Shown here piece by piece: positions 10,160 to 20,049 of a DNA stretch of 64,000 nucleotides. Made by a program: the position numbers and the translations under genes. Positions within the stretch are counted from its first letter, which is position 1, and each line of letters begins with the position of its first letter. This DNA is from Heloderma charlesbogerti (taxonomy: Eukaryota; Chordata; Lepidosauria; Squamata; Helodermatidae), in NCBI GenBank assembly GCA_026122225.1, contig JANEZZ010002882.1, positions 1,922,001-1,986,000 on the forward strand, written 5' to 3'. The notes beneath the pieces were generated by a model that saw nothing but the letters and a program-made list of their open reading frames with translations, did not search any database and was not told the origin of the DNA.

Positions 10160-10665
10160 TGGGATCCCCTCACATGTTCAATAGCAGATGTGGCAGGCCC
10201 AATCAGGACACTGGTCGGGGAGGTGGTGGGCGCTTCATCCCTTTGTCCCCACTGTGGTCCCAACCCAATCCTCCTGAACCTGTTATTTACACTGGAAGGA
10301 ATGTCCCCATTTGCACCAAGGGAAGCTTCTTTCTCAGTACAAGTAGCAAGCATGGGGGAGGGTATCTAGGCTGCAGTGGGGTGTGTGAAAAGCGATATAG
10401 CCATCCACCAGGGTCCTGATCCAATTCAGTGGGAGGGGAGTGGGCCTGCTATTTACTTAAAAAGCAATAACAATCCACATAATTACTAACTGTGCGAGTG
10501 GGCTCATATCTAGCTTGACCCTCTTCCTGTTTTCAAACTTGCTCCTAGAAAATATGTATTTTTGGATGCCTTTAACCCTGAAAACTGCATTTTTGTACAC
10601 ATGATTGGGGTCCTTTTTTTCGAGCTGAGAACTGTATTGCAAAATTCAGAAAAGGCCACCACCAG
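10160..10665. other. No gene recognised
   Basis: Frames of 86 codons on both strands mirror each other and have no recognisable content. Confidence 0.4.
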
Positions 10666-10786
10666 CCTTCCTCAACCTGGCGCCTTCCAGATGTGTTGGA
10701 CTATAACTCCCATCATTCCCAGCCAGCTATGGGAGTTGCAGTCCAACACATCTGGAGGGCACAAGGTTGGGGAGGGCTGCTCTACG
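10666..10786. repeat. TA-flanked palindromic MITE
   Basis: Arms gcgccttccagatgtgttgg and ccaacacatctggagggcac around a short centre (ccagccagctatgg). The right border reads ctgctcta, i.e. TAGAGCAG on the other strand as in other copies. Gives MLDYNSHH-type frames on both strands, which are artefacts. Confidence 0.8.
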
Positions 10787-11697
10787 TACAACATGGGGCT
10801 AAAAGGACCATGGAGCAGGGTAGGCTGGGCTGTACTTGCCCCTTTTCCCATCATAAATCCTGCCCCTCTTTTGTGCCCAGAGAGCGTTTGTATGCAGGCC
10901 GCAATTCACGCAGAGCAAAACGGGCTAAATTGGGTGCGCCCTGCCAAGGATGCATCTTATCAGGAATGTGTTTGTAGCTCCTAGCGGTAGCTCAAAGAAT
11001 GCTTGGAGCTTTACCCAGGCTGTTGGTAGATCAATCTATTTATTGAAACCTAACGGCTGGTGAGGCTTTTGAGCATCCAGCATCACAGACATGTCTGAAA
11101 GGAAACTCACAACGTGTCAAGAGATGATAGCAAAAATCCCGGGAGCGGGGGGGCAGGGAACACCTGCCTACCACCAGGCCCTGCTCTGGACGCAGCCGGG
11201 CATCAGGTTTCAACACACCACTAGGCTTAAACCAAGGTGACGGGTAGCACCTACTGTCATTGCGTCTGATTATCCGAGAAGAAAAACACCAACAGATGGA
11301 ACCGTACTTAGGAAACATGCCTGACAGCGGAGCGTTCCTAACTATATCTGTAGTCACGGACGGCATTCGTTTCATCCTCTTGATAACGCGTGGAGATCAA
11401 ATCCAGAGGATTAACCGCCAAGTGTGAGAGTCTCCCCTCTACCAGACTGGCATGGACACACATGCTGTTCCAACAAGCCTGTAACCTCATCTTAGGAAGA
11501 ACCTGTCAAAAAGAGACAATATGACCTACTTTGAAGGTGAAGGAACTCAAACAGGGCTAAGATGAGAAGTTTTCTTGGCTGACTGCTTTTGAGAAATGGC
11601 TTCACTGTTTTTAAGATTAAGCATTGACGATGCAGCCTTACAGTTTTTGAAACCAAAATCTGAAGTATTTGTTAGTGATAAATAAACATGGGTTATT
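10787..11697. other. No gene recognised
   Basis: A 111-codon minus frame (11040-11375) is unmatched to any domain. Nothing supported. Confidence 0.4.
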
Positions 11698-11840
11698 TAT
11701 TTATTTATTTATTTATTTATTACATTTTTATACTGCCCAATAGCCAAAGCTCTCTGGGCAGTTCACAACAATTAAAACCTTAAAATACGGACAATATAAT
11801 ACAATATAAAAGTTTAAAAGTTTAAAAAGTACTACATTAT
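11698..11840 (-). mobile_element. L2-type LINE 3' tail with (TTTA)n
   Basis: Minus-strand tail: (TTTA)n at 11698-11729, then tactgcccaatagccaaagc and ctctgggcagttcacaac, a second L2 subfamily tail compared with the cgcccatctggctgg type at 7083 and 40377. Confidence 0.65.
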
Positions 11841-11941
11841 GGAAAATCTTTTGTGTATATTCTTAAATCCATATTAATGTAATACATTTATTAGGCCTAC
11901 TCAAATGTCACAAAAATTAGCAAGGTCAGTTGGCCTAATAT

Positions 11942-12182
11942 TTATTTATTTATTTATTTATTTATTTCATTTATATCCCGCCTCCCCCCACTTTTAAGGA
12001 ACGCAAGGTATCATACATAATTCTTCTCCTCTCCATTCTATCCTCACAACAACAACCCTTTGGGGTAGGCTGGGCTGAGAGTCTGTGACTGGCCCAAAGT
12101 CACCCAGTGAGCTTCATGGCTGAGTGGGGATTAGAACCTGGTTCTCCCGACTCCCAGTCCAGCACTCTAGCCACTACACCAA
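11942..12182 (-). repeat. MIR-like tRNA-derived SINE, well preserved
   Basis: Read on the minus strand: head gtgtagtggctagagtgctgg (A box tggctagagtgctgg), ggttctaatcccc (B box), core ccatgaagctcactgggtga and ctttgggccagtcac, then ttgttgtgaggatagaatgg, ending in gcgggatataaatgaaataa and a (TTTA)n tail. The tail resembles L2, as known for MIR/CORE-type SINEs. Best of the six MIR-like copies here. Confidence 0.85.
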
Positions 12183-12451
12183 TATGGATTTTGGATTTTT
12201 TTTTTCTTATGGCCAACACCTGTGCTTTTTAAAATATTCTTCTCATTCCCTGATGCAAGGCCTATGAGACCTGTAAAATATCAGGTACTACGGAAGGATA
12301 TTTCATTTGAAAAACGGCAGCTGTTGTACGTCATACTGTACAATCTGAAACAGGCATGTTATTCCTTTTTCCAGATCATGATCCTATTATCTGAAAGATC
12401 TCTTTGAAAATAAAACAGAGACCAAAAACATATCTTGCAAATTAAACAAGG

Positions 12452-12543
12452 CAAGGCTGTAATCCTACACAGATTCTTACTTGGGAGTAAGTCCCATTCA
12501 GCATAGTGGGACTTACTTCTGAGTAAACAGGATTGCACTGTAC
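12452..12543. repeat. Short palindromic repeat (AATCCTA...AGTAAGTCCCA family)
   Basis: Inverted arms: gtaatcctacacagattctt / aaacaggattgcactgta outside and cttgggagtaagtcccat / gtgggacttacttctgag inside. Related copies at 17333-17413 and 45781-45860. Confidence 0.65.
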
Positions 12544-13379
12544 ACAGCATTTAAAGGATTCAAAGTCAGTGAATAGGATGGAAAGAGAACTGAATAGTAC
12601 TCAGTGGGTCAAGGATATATTGTCATTTGGGAAACCAGCAAAGCCTATACACGAGGTCTTGTGGCAGCCAAGTTACTTGAACAAACCATGGAAAAAAATT
12701 AAAATACAACATATAAATGAAATTACAGAATTAGGACAGAATCAGAAGGATACCTACGGATATTTTATTTGAAAGACATTAGCATTTTTCCAGGTGCTTA
12801 TTTGTATGGAATAAATGTGGGTTGGTTGGGGGTGTCTCTTTTCCGTGGTTCTAATGAATGTCTGCAGGCTGTTGCAGAGTTTGCTGCTGTCCCCCTCCCC
12901 AGTACTTGCATTTGTCACGGGGAAGTTTGCTTCTGTCCCCCCCACCCTACACTTGTAACAGTTGCCTGAGTTCCGTAGCTCCTACCTGCCATGTTTGGCA
13001 AAGATTTGGGCTCCATAAAGGACAGGAGAGAGAGACACGGTTCAGATCTGCTGGGAAGTTCTCCTGAGCAAGTCTTGTTGAAATGAACAGGAACTGTGGG
13101 AGAGCATGAAGTGAGGCTTTTCTCCTCAAGACAACACAAGTTTGTTTGCAAGGCTACAGGATAAGCAGACGGGCAACAAGCAAGCCTGCACCAGCAATGC
13201 TAGAGTCCGCAAAAGAGCATCGGTCCCCCAAAAGCAAACAACAGCCCCATCCCACACAAGCCTACTTCTCGCCAATTTTCTGCCAAATTTTAATTGCTTC
13301 CTTTCCCCGCCCCCTACTGCTCATCCCAGACATGCATAACACTGATTATATAAGCCGCTTTATAAAGAGATTATTGATT
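12544..13379. other. No gene recognised
   Basis: Overlapping short frames on both strands at 12769-13151 carry no recognisable domain. Confidence 0.4.
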
Positions 13380-13589
13380 TGTTCCATTTATATCCTGCCT
13401 TTCCTCCAAGGAGTCCAAGGCAGTGTATATGATCCCCTCTGCTCCATTTTTCGTCACAACAATCCCGTGAGGTAGGTTGGGCAGGGCGTCAGCAACTGGA
13501 TCAAAGTCACCCAGTGAAATTGATGGCCTAGTGGGGGCTACAACCCAGGTCTCCCATGTCCCAGTCCAATACTCTAACCAGTACACCAG
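13380..13589 (-). repeat. MIR-like tRNA-derived SINE
   Basis: Minus strand: tggtgtactggttagagtat (A box tggttagagtattgg), ggttgtagccccc (decayed B box), tcactgggtgactttgatcc core, cctacctcacgggattgttg and the tail gcaggatataaatgg. Its head border touches caggggtccccaatg, the start of another repeat. Confidence 0.8.
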
Positions 13590-14516
13590 GGGTCCCCAAT
13601 GTGTTCCTGATATTATTAAATATCATTATGCATTTCAGCTATACCAGCTCTTTTCATTATTACATAACGATTCTGATATAGCCTGGGTGGAAACAGAACG
13701 TCATGGAGATAACTTATTCAAGTATTTTTTTTTGTCCAGGACTAATAGAAATATACCCACATTAAATAAGCCTTTTGTGAAATTTACCCTACAAATTCGG
13801 AATAGATGGCATAAATATCGAATGCCCCAAATCTCTCCTCTCACACCTTTTTTAATCCATCCCTTGTTTTCTTATCCTAATAAAAGCATAATTCTCTTTT
13901 TACACAATTTTTACAGTGTTTACACATGTGGTTTACACAGGATTTTGGATTTCTTCGCAAAGGGCAAATATTTAATAGGATAACAAATTAAAGACATAAT
14001 TCCAAATACCCCTAATTTGTGGTTTCAAATCCACCAAATACTACACTTTCTAAATGTACCATCAGTCAAGCAGCAGGCTATAAGGCCACTGACATAATTT
14101 GAAAAGTATTTAGTTAATTATACTCCGGGCTCTAAGGGAATAGTTTCGCAACTTTATAAATACCTTCTCTATATTGCTATTATAACATGAAAAGTTTAAA
14201 GGTCGCCTGGGAGCAAGATCTAGCATATGAAATAAATGACAAAAACTGGCAAAACATTTGGTCTGCCCACCCATTGAAAGCAATTTCAGCCCATTCTAGA
14301 GAGAGCTCAATCAAGATGTTTTATAGATGGTGTCTCATCCCCGTGAAGCACCCAAGAATAAGCAAAAGTAAATCTCCATTACTTTGTAGGGGGGTGGGTG
14401 GAGACATTGGTACATATCTTCACCATCGGTGGACTTGCCCATTCGCTCAAATCTTTTGGGGTGAGATTGAAAATGAAATCAACAAAATTACTAATCAGTC
14501 AATTAGCCTTAACTAG
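13590..14516 (+). pseudogene. L1/Tx1-type LINE ORF2 C-terminal remnant
   Basis: Three overlapping frames together spell the C-terminal third of an L1-type ORF2: 13630-13983 carries LHNDSDIAWVETERH and RNRWHKYRMPQISPLTP; a broken stretch follows; 14187-14516 carries a KVAWEQDL block, MFYRWCLIP, and the cysteine/histidine block C-x3-G...LHHRWTCPFAQIFW. That last block matches the conserved C-terminal zinc-knuckle-like region of L1 ORF2. Several frameshifts and stops make it inactive. It would have encoded the region after the reverse transcriptase. The first ~20 bases (caggggtccccaatgtg) belong to a hAT-like terminus rather than to the LINE. Confidence 0.75.
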
Positions 14517-14620
14517 GGGCGTTGCAGGTTCTTAAAAGATCTGGGGCACAGGCCCATAACACACATTTGCATCTGTCTGTCTGTCTTTATAATATATCCA
14601 AGTCTAAGTGCACCTTTAAT

Positions 14621-14698
14621 ATATATGTGTGTGTGTGGTGTGTGCATGTGGTGTGCTTGTGTGTGTGTATAGATTACATACATACATACATACATAAG
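14621..14698. repeat. Mixed (TG)n and (CATA)n microsatellite
   Basis: Interrupted gtgtgtg tracts followed by catacatacatacata. An apparent 200-codon frame crossing this array is an artefact. Confidence 0.85.
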
Positions 14699-15129
14699 AA
14701 GTGTGCACTGACCCCCCCACCCCACTTCAACTCAGACCCTGATTCAGCATTTTGGAAAACTGTAGTCAGACCATTTCAGCTCAGCACCAAACCTGAGCAG
14801 AGATGTACGAATCCCTTACCTGGCTCCATTCCAGGGCATCCATGGTGGTGGGGAGGCGTTCCATCCCTCCTCCAGAATCCTCCCCGGGCAGCTCCACTCT
14901 GCAGCAATTCCATAGAGCTGCCGGCCGGGGCTGGCCACAGCCGGATTTCCAGCCACTGCCAGGCTGCTGCGGCCGCAAATGGCAGCCGCTATGCCGGCCA
15001 CCATTTGCGTCCCTGCCAAGCCGTGATAGGCAATGTAAGTATTTACGTAGCCTATCACAGCAAAAGGCAGCCACACAAATGGCAGCTGCTACGCCATTTG
15101 CGTGGCTGCCTTTTGCCGTGGTAGGCTAT

Positions 15130-15659
15130 TGTCAAGGGCTCCTTGGCAGCCTCTCTCAGTCTAATCCAGTAGCCAAGTCCAGACACAGACAAAGGGATTC
15201 CTTTCAAAGCTTTATTCTTCTTTTACAACTTAACAACTATACCGTTTGCAACTAGATCTGAGCAGCACAGTACCTATGCCCTAAGTTGGAACAGTTGATC
15301 CCCGTTTGGAAGGGAATTACTGGCAGACCCCTGAACTTAAGGACTAGGGAGAGTCCCTCCCCTTTTCCCTTGGATCCTCTGGGCACAGCCGTTGTTTGCG
15401 CGCCAACCGGGCACTACGCCTCCTTTCCGCGCCCTCCATCTGGCGCCGCTCTCTGCGTCTGCGTCGCGCGTCCACCAAGTCTGCTATCTGTGCTCTGTTA
15501 CTCCCTGGACTGCTATCTAAGCTAGGAATATTGGTAGGAGGAATCTCCGTCAGCTGTTGGCCCTGGGAAAGATGAGCGCGCTCCCCTCCCAGGAGCAACT
15601 GCTCTTCCTCAGAATCAGAACTACTCTGGGATTCTATGGGCTCAGTGTCCACCCTGACA
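15130..15659 (-). mobile_element. Solo LTR, nested in the hAT element
   Basis: On the minus strand it starts TGTCAGGGTGGACACTGAG and ends CCCTTGACA (TG...CA). Flanks are gctat and gctac, a 5-bp duplication with one mismatch, as in Gypsy-type elements. A polyadenylation signal aataaa lies at 15211-15216 (minus). A sister copy of 538 bp is at 19512-20049. No internal region is present, so it arose by LTR-LTR recombination after insertion. Strongly similar over its full length to the sister copy, including the segment agatggagggcgcggaaagg. Confidence 0.85.
15344..15658 (-). pseudogene. Reading frame inside LTR (C-terminal part of a retrotransposon protein?)
   Basis: Starting at the second base of the LTR, 104 codons are open and end at the stop at 15344-15346. 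The N-terminal half is acidic and serine-rich (SSSDSEEE); the C-terminal half is arginine-rich (RRRRERRQ, ERRRSARLARKQ). The sister LTR at 19512 has the same 104-codon frame ending at the equivalent stop, with one internal stop. Sharing both frame length and stop suggests a coding segment at the 5' edge of the LTR, i.e. an internal ORF (perhaps pol) that overlapped the 3' LTR. The upstream continuation of the frame here runs into hAT sequence and is meaningless. Function unknown; a basic tail could bind nucleic acid. Confidence 0.5.
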
Positions 15660-15969
15660 GCTACATAAATACTTGTGTAGCCTATTACGGCAAAGAGCAG
15701 GGCCGCAAAATGGTGTAGCAGCCGCCATTTGCACCCCTGCTCTCCGCCATGATAGGCTACATAAGTATTTATGTAGCCTATCACGGCAAAAGGCAGCCAT
15801 GCAAATGGCGGCCACTATGACGGCCACCAGTTGCAGCCGCATCCGCCACCGCATCCGCCGCCAGGTAGGCTCCATCCCAGGGGGATTCCGCGGGGTGGCG
15901 GGAGGGCCCGTTCTGCCACGGACTCCAGGGGAGTCCGTGGCGGAATTCTCCAACATCCCTAAACCTGAG

Positions 15970-16636
15970 TCAAGGTTTGGGAAAATGAGTCTTTATGCTT
16001 CCTGTTGACCACCATTGAAAATAAAAAAAAAACACCTGTAACTTTTTTCTTGGTCAGAACTGGACGATAATTTCAGGCACAGTATCCCCCTAGAAGGGGA
16101 TTACACCTGCCCAATGTCAGAAAAATAGGTGCAGGGTTTATATTTTGATTTCCTTTTAAAGGGAACTGCCAATACATTTTTTATTACTTGGAAGAATTGG
16201 ATACATATTTCAGGATTCATTGCCCCCTCAGAGGAGAGCATGTCTCCGAATTTCAGAATGATAGCCACAAGGATTTTTGTGCAAGGGTGGCCTTGTCATT
16301 TTGAGGCCTCCAAAAGAGGACATACTTATCTATGTTCCTTGTGGACCGTTGTTCTGAAAATTACAGACTGCCTAGAGTTGTCTCTAAGTAAGAAACCAGC
16401 AAAGTTTCAGAAGGTTAGGTGTAGCAGTTCATGTGGAAGGAGAGTTCTCCAGTTTGGGGGAGGGAGTGATTTGCTTTCCCTTCACCCCTTCCCCAATAGT
16501 TTTTTGGGTAAATTTGTATGAAAATGCATAGGTCATTAGAGGTGTCTCCCAGGCAAGAAACATGCATAGTTTCTGAAGGATATACATACATGCAAATTTA
16601 GAATGAGTAGAATATATTTACATTTCACCAATATTA
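15970..16636. other. No gene recognised
   Basis: AT-rich. A 130-codon plus frame (16129-16521) has no recognisable domain. The wording (protein-free, diverged, many ttcaggattcattgcc-like phrases) suggests an old repeat that I cannot name. Confidence 0.4.
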
Positions 16637-16784
16637 GCAGCGGGGGAACATGGGGTGGGAAGGTGCTATTGCACTCATGTTCTACTTGTGGGTTTCCCAC
16701 GGGCATCTGATTGGCCACTGTGTGAACAGAATGCTGGACTAGATGGCCCTTGGTCTGATGCAGCATGGCTCTTCTTATGTTCTT
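16637..16784 (+). mobile_element. CR1-like LINE 3' end
   Basis: Truncated copy beginning at gggggaacatggggtggga and ending ggtctgatgcagcatggctc-ttcttatgttctta. Same 3' UTR as at 3768-4057 and 34547-34998. Confidence 0.75.
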
Positions 16785-17332
16785 AAATAGAGAGTGCCTC
16801 TGAGCATACGCAGAATGCTTTTCTTTCACCACTAAGCACTTACATTCTCCCCCTACCAGTTCTATTCCCTTCCATGCAACCATCCCTCCTCATCCTACCG
16901 TCCTCCAGCAACCCTTCATAAAAACAGATGTCTTGTTTTGTGCAACTCTTCTCCAACTCCTCCTTGTTATGCACAAGCTCTCATTGTATCTTCCTCCCCA
17001 TAACTTCAGTTGTGCCAAGACTTCACCAGGATTTAGCCAATGAGTCTGTTTTCAAAACTAGGGCTAAGTTATGGAGAAACTCTGAGCATGTACTAAGTGC
17101 CTTTCCCTCACCACTGAAGCTAGAGTTCATGCAAAAAAACAAAACAAAAAACACCAAACCCACAAATGACAAAACATGCATAGGACTGAGGTGAAATGGT
17201 AGTCAATTCATTAGGTGGAATTGGGTAGGCACTGTATTAAGCCTGCAGTATCGTGCTCACAACCCAGGACTTATTTCTGAGTAAACATGCAGAAGATCAG
17301 GCTGCAAACCTCCCTGCAAAAGTAACTCATGC
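16785..17332. other. No gene recognised; possible relic of the AGTAAGTCCCA repeat at 17243-17310
   Basis: acttatttctgagtaaacatgcag near 17268 resembles one arm of the short palindrome at 12452-12543. Otherwise no feature supported. Confidence 0.35.
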
Positions 17333-17413
17333 TGGAATCCTATGCACACTTTCCTGAAGGTAAGCCTCATTAAACATAATGGGGCTTCTGTGTAGGCACA
17401 CATAGGATTTTAT
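17333..17413. repeat. Short palindromic repeat
   Basis: ggaatcctatgcacactttc on the left and ggcacacataggattttat on the right, with aggtaagcctcatt / aatggggcttctgtg inside. Same family as 12452-12543 and 45781-45860. Confidence 0.6.
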
Positions 17414-17488
17414 AAATGAGCAGTATTTATCTCCCCTCCACTTAAAAAACAAACCAAAAAGTCCTATTTTTATTATAGCTTTCTGTTC

Positions 17489-17687
17489 ATAGGAACATGG
17501 GAAGCTGCCTTATACTGAGTCAGACCTGGGTCCATCTAGCGTAGTATGGTTGACACTGACTGGCAGCAGCAGCTCTCCAGGGTTTCAGGCAGGATTCTTT
17601 CCTAGCCCTACCTGGAGATGCTGGGGATTGAACCCGGGACCTTCTGCATGCCAAGCATGTGCTCTTCCGCTGAGCTACAGCCCTTCC
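17489..17687 (-). repeat. tRNA-derived SINE, well preserved
   Basis: Minus strand: gggctgtagctcagcggaag (A box tagctcagcgga) and gggttcaatcccc (B box), both close to the pol III consensus, then a tRNA-unrelated body (catctccaggtagggctagg, ggtttcagg on the complement) and the tail ggcagcttcccatgttccta. Best representative of this SINE family in the window; others at 2226, 27511, 32363 and 47768. It may be mistaken for a tRNA gene, but the aminoacyl stem does not close. Confidence 0.9.
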
Positions 17688-17961
17688 TATTGCCGGATAA
17701 TGGCAACTGACCAAAAAAAACAGCCCCAGATTTGTTTCTCTGGAACCATGTGAACCCACTCTTCTCAAAGACTTGAGCGAGAAGGAGAAAACCCAACCAT
17801 CTTGTCTGTTTATATAAAGTCAAATACAGTTCAGAACTTCTCTTGCTCACCGAAGAGAATTCTCTTTAAGAATTCCTCAAGATATGGTCTGGGTGGAATA
17901 AAGGATAGAAAGAAAGAACAGTATAGGGGAGGGAAAAAGAAAAGAAGAATGGAGACTGGAA

Positions 17962-17962
<1 letters not shown>

Positions 17963-18003
<41 letters not shown>
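17963..18003. repeat. (TG)n microsatellite
   Basis: About 20 uninterrupted TG units, followed by a short AGAG run. Likely polymorphic. Confidence 0.95.
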
Positions 18004-18007
<4 letters not shown>

Positions 18008-18490
18008 AGAGAATTCCCTAAGCCAAGTGGCTCCTTTCAGAGAGGTAGTACTTCAGAGGAATTTAGGAGGCTGTGGAGGGTTTGTAAGGACTGCACATAC
18101 TTCAATGAACTTTATGAGGTGAGGCGGCTGAGGGCTTTTTCTAGCTTTTTTTAAACTGTAGAACCTGTTTAAAAGCCTTAGCAGTTCCTTGATCATGATG
18201 CCACATAGTCCTAACCCTCCTTTTGAAATAATTTGAGTCCTACAGCTATTTAGGAGAAATTAAAGTGGAGGGGGAGGCACAAGTTTAGGGAGGCTGATTG
18301 GATCCTTTCCTGTACTGAAGCTACTAAACGTCTGCAGAAGCCAAAGATTTCACTTAGGGGCGGTAAAATCAGGTGCTGTGTGAAATACCAGTATTTCACA
18401 TGGTGCTCTTTCTTCCCTTACGTCTCACTCTTCAAAATTTCATTGCAGGCAAGCTTCCAACAGCGGGCATGTAACAGCAGAAAAGAAATC
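18004..18490. other. No gene recognised
   Basis: No feature supported. Confidence 0.45.
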
Positions 18491-18493
18491 CAT

Positions 18494-18745
18494 TTATGCT
18501 GCCCCTTTGTTAATTTCCATGAAGCAAATAAATAATTTAAAAGAGTGTGCATCAGCGAATATTAAAGACTGTTCCAGTACAAAATTTATCCATATAATAA
18601 CCTCCTCCCCAAAAGAAGCAACTACCGGACATTGCCAAAACATACATCTAAAAGAAGCATTATCTGCACTGCTCCACCAGCAGTTAGCCAAATTAGACAA
18701 TCTCTTATTAAAGAGACATTGTGGTGTCCAACAGACATGAAACAA
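18494..18745 (-). pseudogene. L1/Tx1-type LINE ORF2 C-terminal remnant
   Basis: Minus-strand frame containing CWWSSADNASF, RCMFWQCPVVASFGEEV and IIWINFVLEQSL, which aligns with the conserved C-terminal block of L1 ORF2 (Cys...His/Cys-MFW-x-CP...FW-x-EV). It is a second, independent L1-type copy, opposite in strand to 13590-14516. The 197-codon frame in which it sits continues into a different repeat (18770-18904), so that protein is a chimera and not a gene. Confidence 0.65.
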
Positions 18746-18769
18746 AAGGTTTTGCTGAATAAGACGCAG

Positions 18770-18904
18770 CCTAAGATCCAGAGATGCAATAGGCATAGAC
18801 ACCAAAGCGGTGATCCACTGATTAGGCATTTTGTGGTGGCACCCACAGCAGTGTCTCAAATTCCCAAATGTGGCCACGGGTCCAAAATGATTGGGGACCC
18901 CTGC
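18770..18904 (-). mobile_element. hAT-like repeat (CAGGGGTCCCCAA terminus)
   Basis: Minus strand starts caggggtccccaatcatttt, then ggccacatttgggaatttg and gcaccacaaaatgcc. Same order in copies at 22448-22640 and 41548-41667, with single termini at 13588 and 37878. CAGGGG at the end fits hAT; no target duplication found. Confidence 0.5.
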
Positions 18905-18954
18905 ACTACACCACAATGGGGGTCCAGCTGGCCCAGAATGATCTAATCTGCTTG

Positions 18955-19035
18955 GCAGCAGTGTCTTCCTACCAAAGATCAAGGACCTGGGAGCTTCTGC
19001 GTGCAAAGCAGGCGCTGTCTGGTCATCAGACAGGA
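18955..19035 (-). repeat. Probable degraded tRNA-derived SINE fragment
   Basis: cctgggagcttctgcgtgcaaagcaggcgctgt resembles the complement of the anticodon-arm and B-box region of the SINE at 17489-17687 (gggaccttctgcatgccaag). Short and diverged. Confidence 0.35.
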
Positions 19036-19511
19036 GGTAGATGTGACCCGCCTTCCTGCTTGAATTTGATTTCCCATTAGAAGCCAATATTAGTCACCAG
19101 TATTAGTCGCCAGGGCACTTAGAAGAACAACACATGGCTCATCACACTGTGGGAAATTGACCTCTGTTTTCTCTCCCAGGGGAGGGGAGGAACCTGGATT
19201 ATGACCCTCTGGCTGTTCTCTCCCCATGCTGGCAGCAACCCAGGGAAGGAAGGAACAATGGCTGCCGCAATCATGAGTGTGGTTACTTGGGCAGAGGCAG
19301 CGCGGGCTGGCTGTGAAGGAGGACGCACCAGCTGCTGGTCTGCTTTCTCTGGGTGGCTGCTGGTTTTCACAGTTCACAAGAAGGAGCCGAGGAAAGAGTG
19401 CGGGCGCGCCTCCTGAGCGCACAGGTGCCTTGGGCAGCTGGCCCGGCAACTCTCCTCTCAACACAGCCCTTGTGGGGCTGGTCTATCACAGGTGCCCATC
19501 TAAGTAATGAT
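19036..19511. other. No gene recognised
   Basis: Overlapping short frames of up to 124 codons on both strands, moderately GC-rich. The minus strand has no recognisable domain. Confidence 0.4.
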
Positions 19512-20049
19512 TGTCAGGGTGGAGACTGAGCCGACAGAGCCCCAGAGCAGTTCTGATTCTGAGGAGGATCAGCAATCCGTGGGAGAGGAGCCAGCTCATC
19601 CCTCACAGGCACAGTAGCTGGCAGAGATTCCTCCTGCCGGCATTCCTGGGAGAGAGAGTGACCCTGGCAGCAAGAGAGTGTGGGAGGGGAGCTTGCTAGA
19701 CGCTCAGCACAGATGCAGGGAGCGACGACAGATGGAGGGCGCGGAAAGGAGGCGTAGCACCCGTTTGGCGCGCAAGCAATGGCTGCGTCCTGTGGACCCA
19801 AGGGAAAGAGGGAGGATCTCTCCCTAGCCCGTAAGTTCAGGGTCTGAAAGTGACTCTCCTTCAAATGGGGACCAACTGCCTACCCGGAGCATAGGCTATT
19901 CCGCTGTTCATTGCTTAGTCGCTGGTGATTAGCATCTGAAAGAGTCATTAAGTTGTAAAAGGATTAAAGCCTTGAAAAGAATCCTTTCATCTGTGTCTTG
20001 AGTTGGCTATTGGAGTCTACTGAATGAGGCCACTAGGGTGCTCCTGACA
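19512..20049 (+). mobile_element. Solo LTR (same family as 15130-15659)
   Basis: Begins TGTCAGGGTGGAGACTGAG and ends GGTGCTCCTGACA. Shares with the 15.1-kb copy, in opposite orientation, agatggagggcgcggaaagg, ttggcgcgcaagcaa and ccaagggaaagaggg, and the 3' part gttaagttgtaaaag (here attaagttgtaaaag) with a polyadenylation-like attaaa at 19963-19968. Flanks atgat and tcgat do not match well, so the target duplication is decayed or the LTR recombined. No internal region. Confidence 0.8.
19513..19827 (+). pseudogene. Reading frame inside LTR, sister of 15344-15658
   Basis: From the second LTR base, 104 codons to a stop at 19825-19827, the same length and end as in the other LTR. It keeps the acidic serine motif (SSSDSEED) and the basic motif (ERRQMEGAERRRSTRLARKQ). 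One internal TAG at 19615-19617 replaces a glutamine/leucine region. See the sister entry for the interpretation; the parental gene is not present in the window. Confidence 0.45.

Larger units (their letters stand above)
14798..15961. mobile_element. hAT-type element with perfect 8-bp target duplication, split by solo LTR
   Basis: aacctgag occurs at 14790-14797 and 15962-15969. Between them the ends are inverted: cagagatgt at the left and acatcccta at the right. CAG-type termini with 8-bp duplication indicate hAT. Without the inserted LTR (15130-15659) the element is about 634 bp, GC-rich, and packed with fold-back motifs, e.g. gataggctacataagtat / atttatgtagcctatca and the perfect hairpin ccacggactcc-agg-ggagtccgtgg (15916-15940). 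No transposase frame; non-autonomous. Confidence 0.8.

Noticed and set aside
14522..15124. 200-codon plus frame
   Set aside because: Runs through a TG/CATA microsatellite and then the palindromic hAT element.
17620..17687. Possible tRNA gene on the minus strand
   Set aside because: A and B boxes are good but the acceptor stem does not pair and a SINE body and tail follow.
18494..19087. 197-codon minus frame as a single gene
   Set aside because: Chimera of an L1-type remnant and a hAT-like repeat; only the L1 part has meaning.
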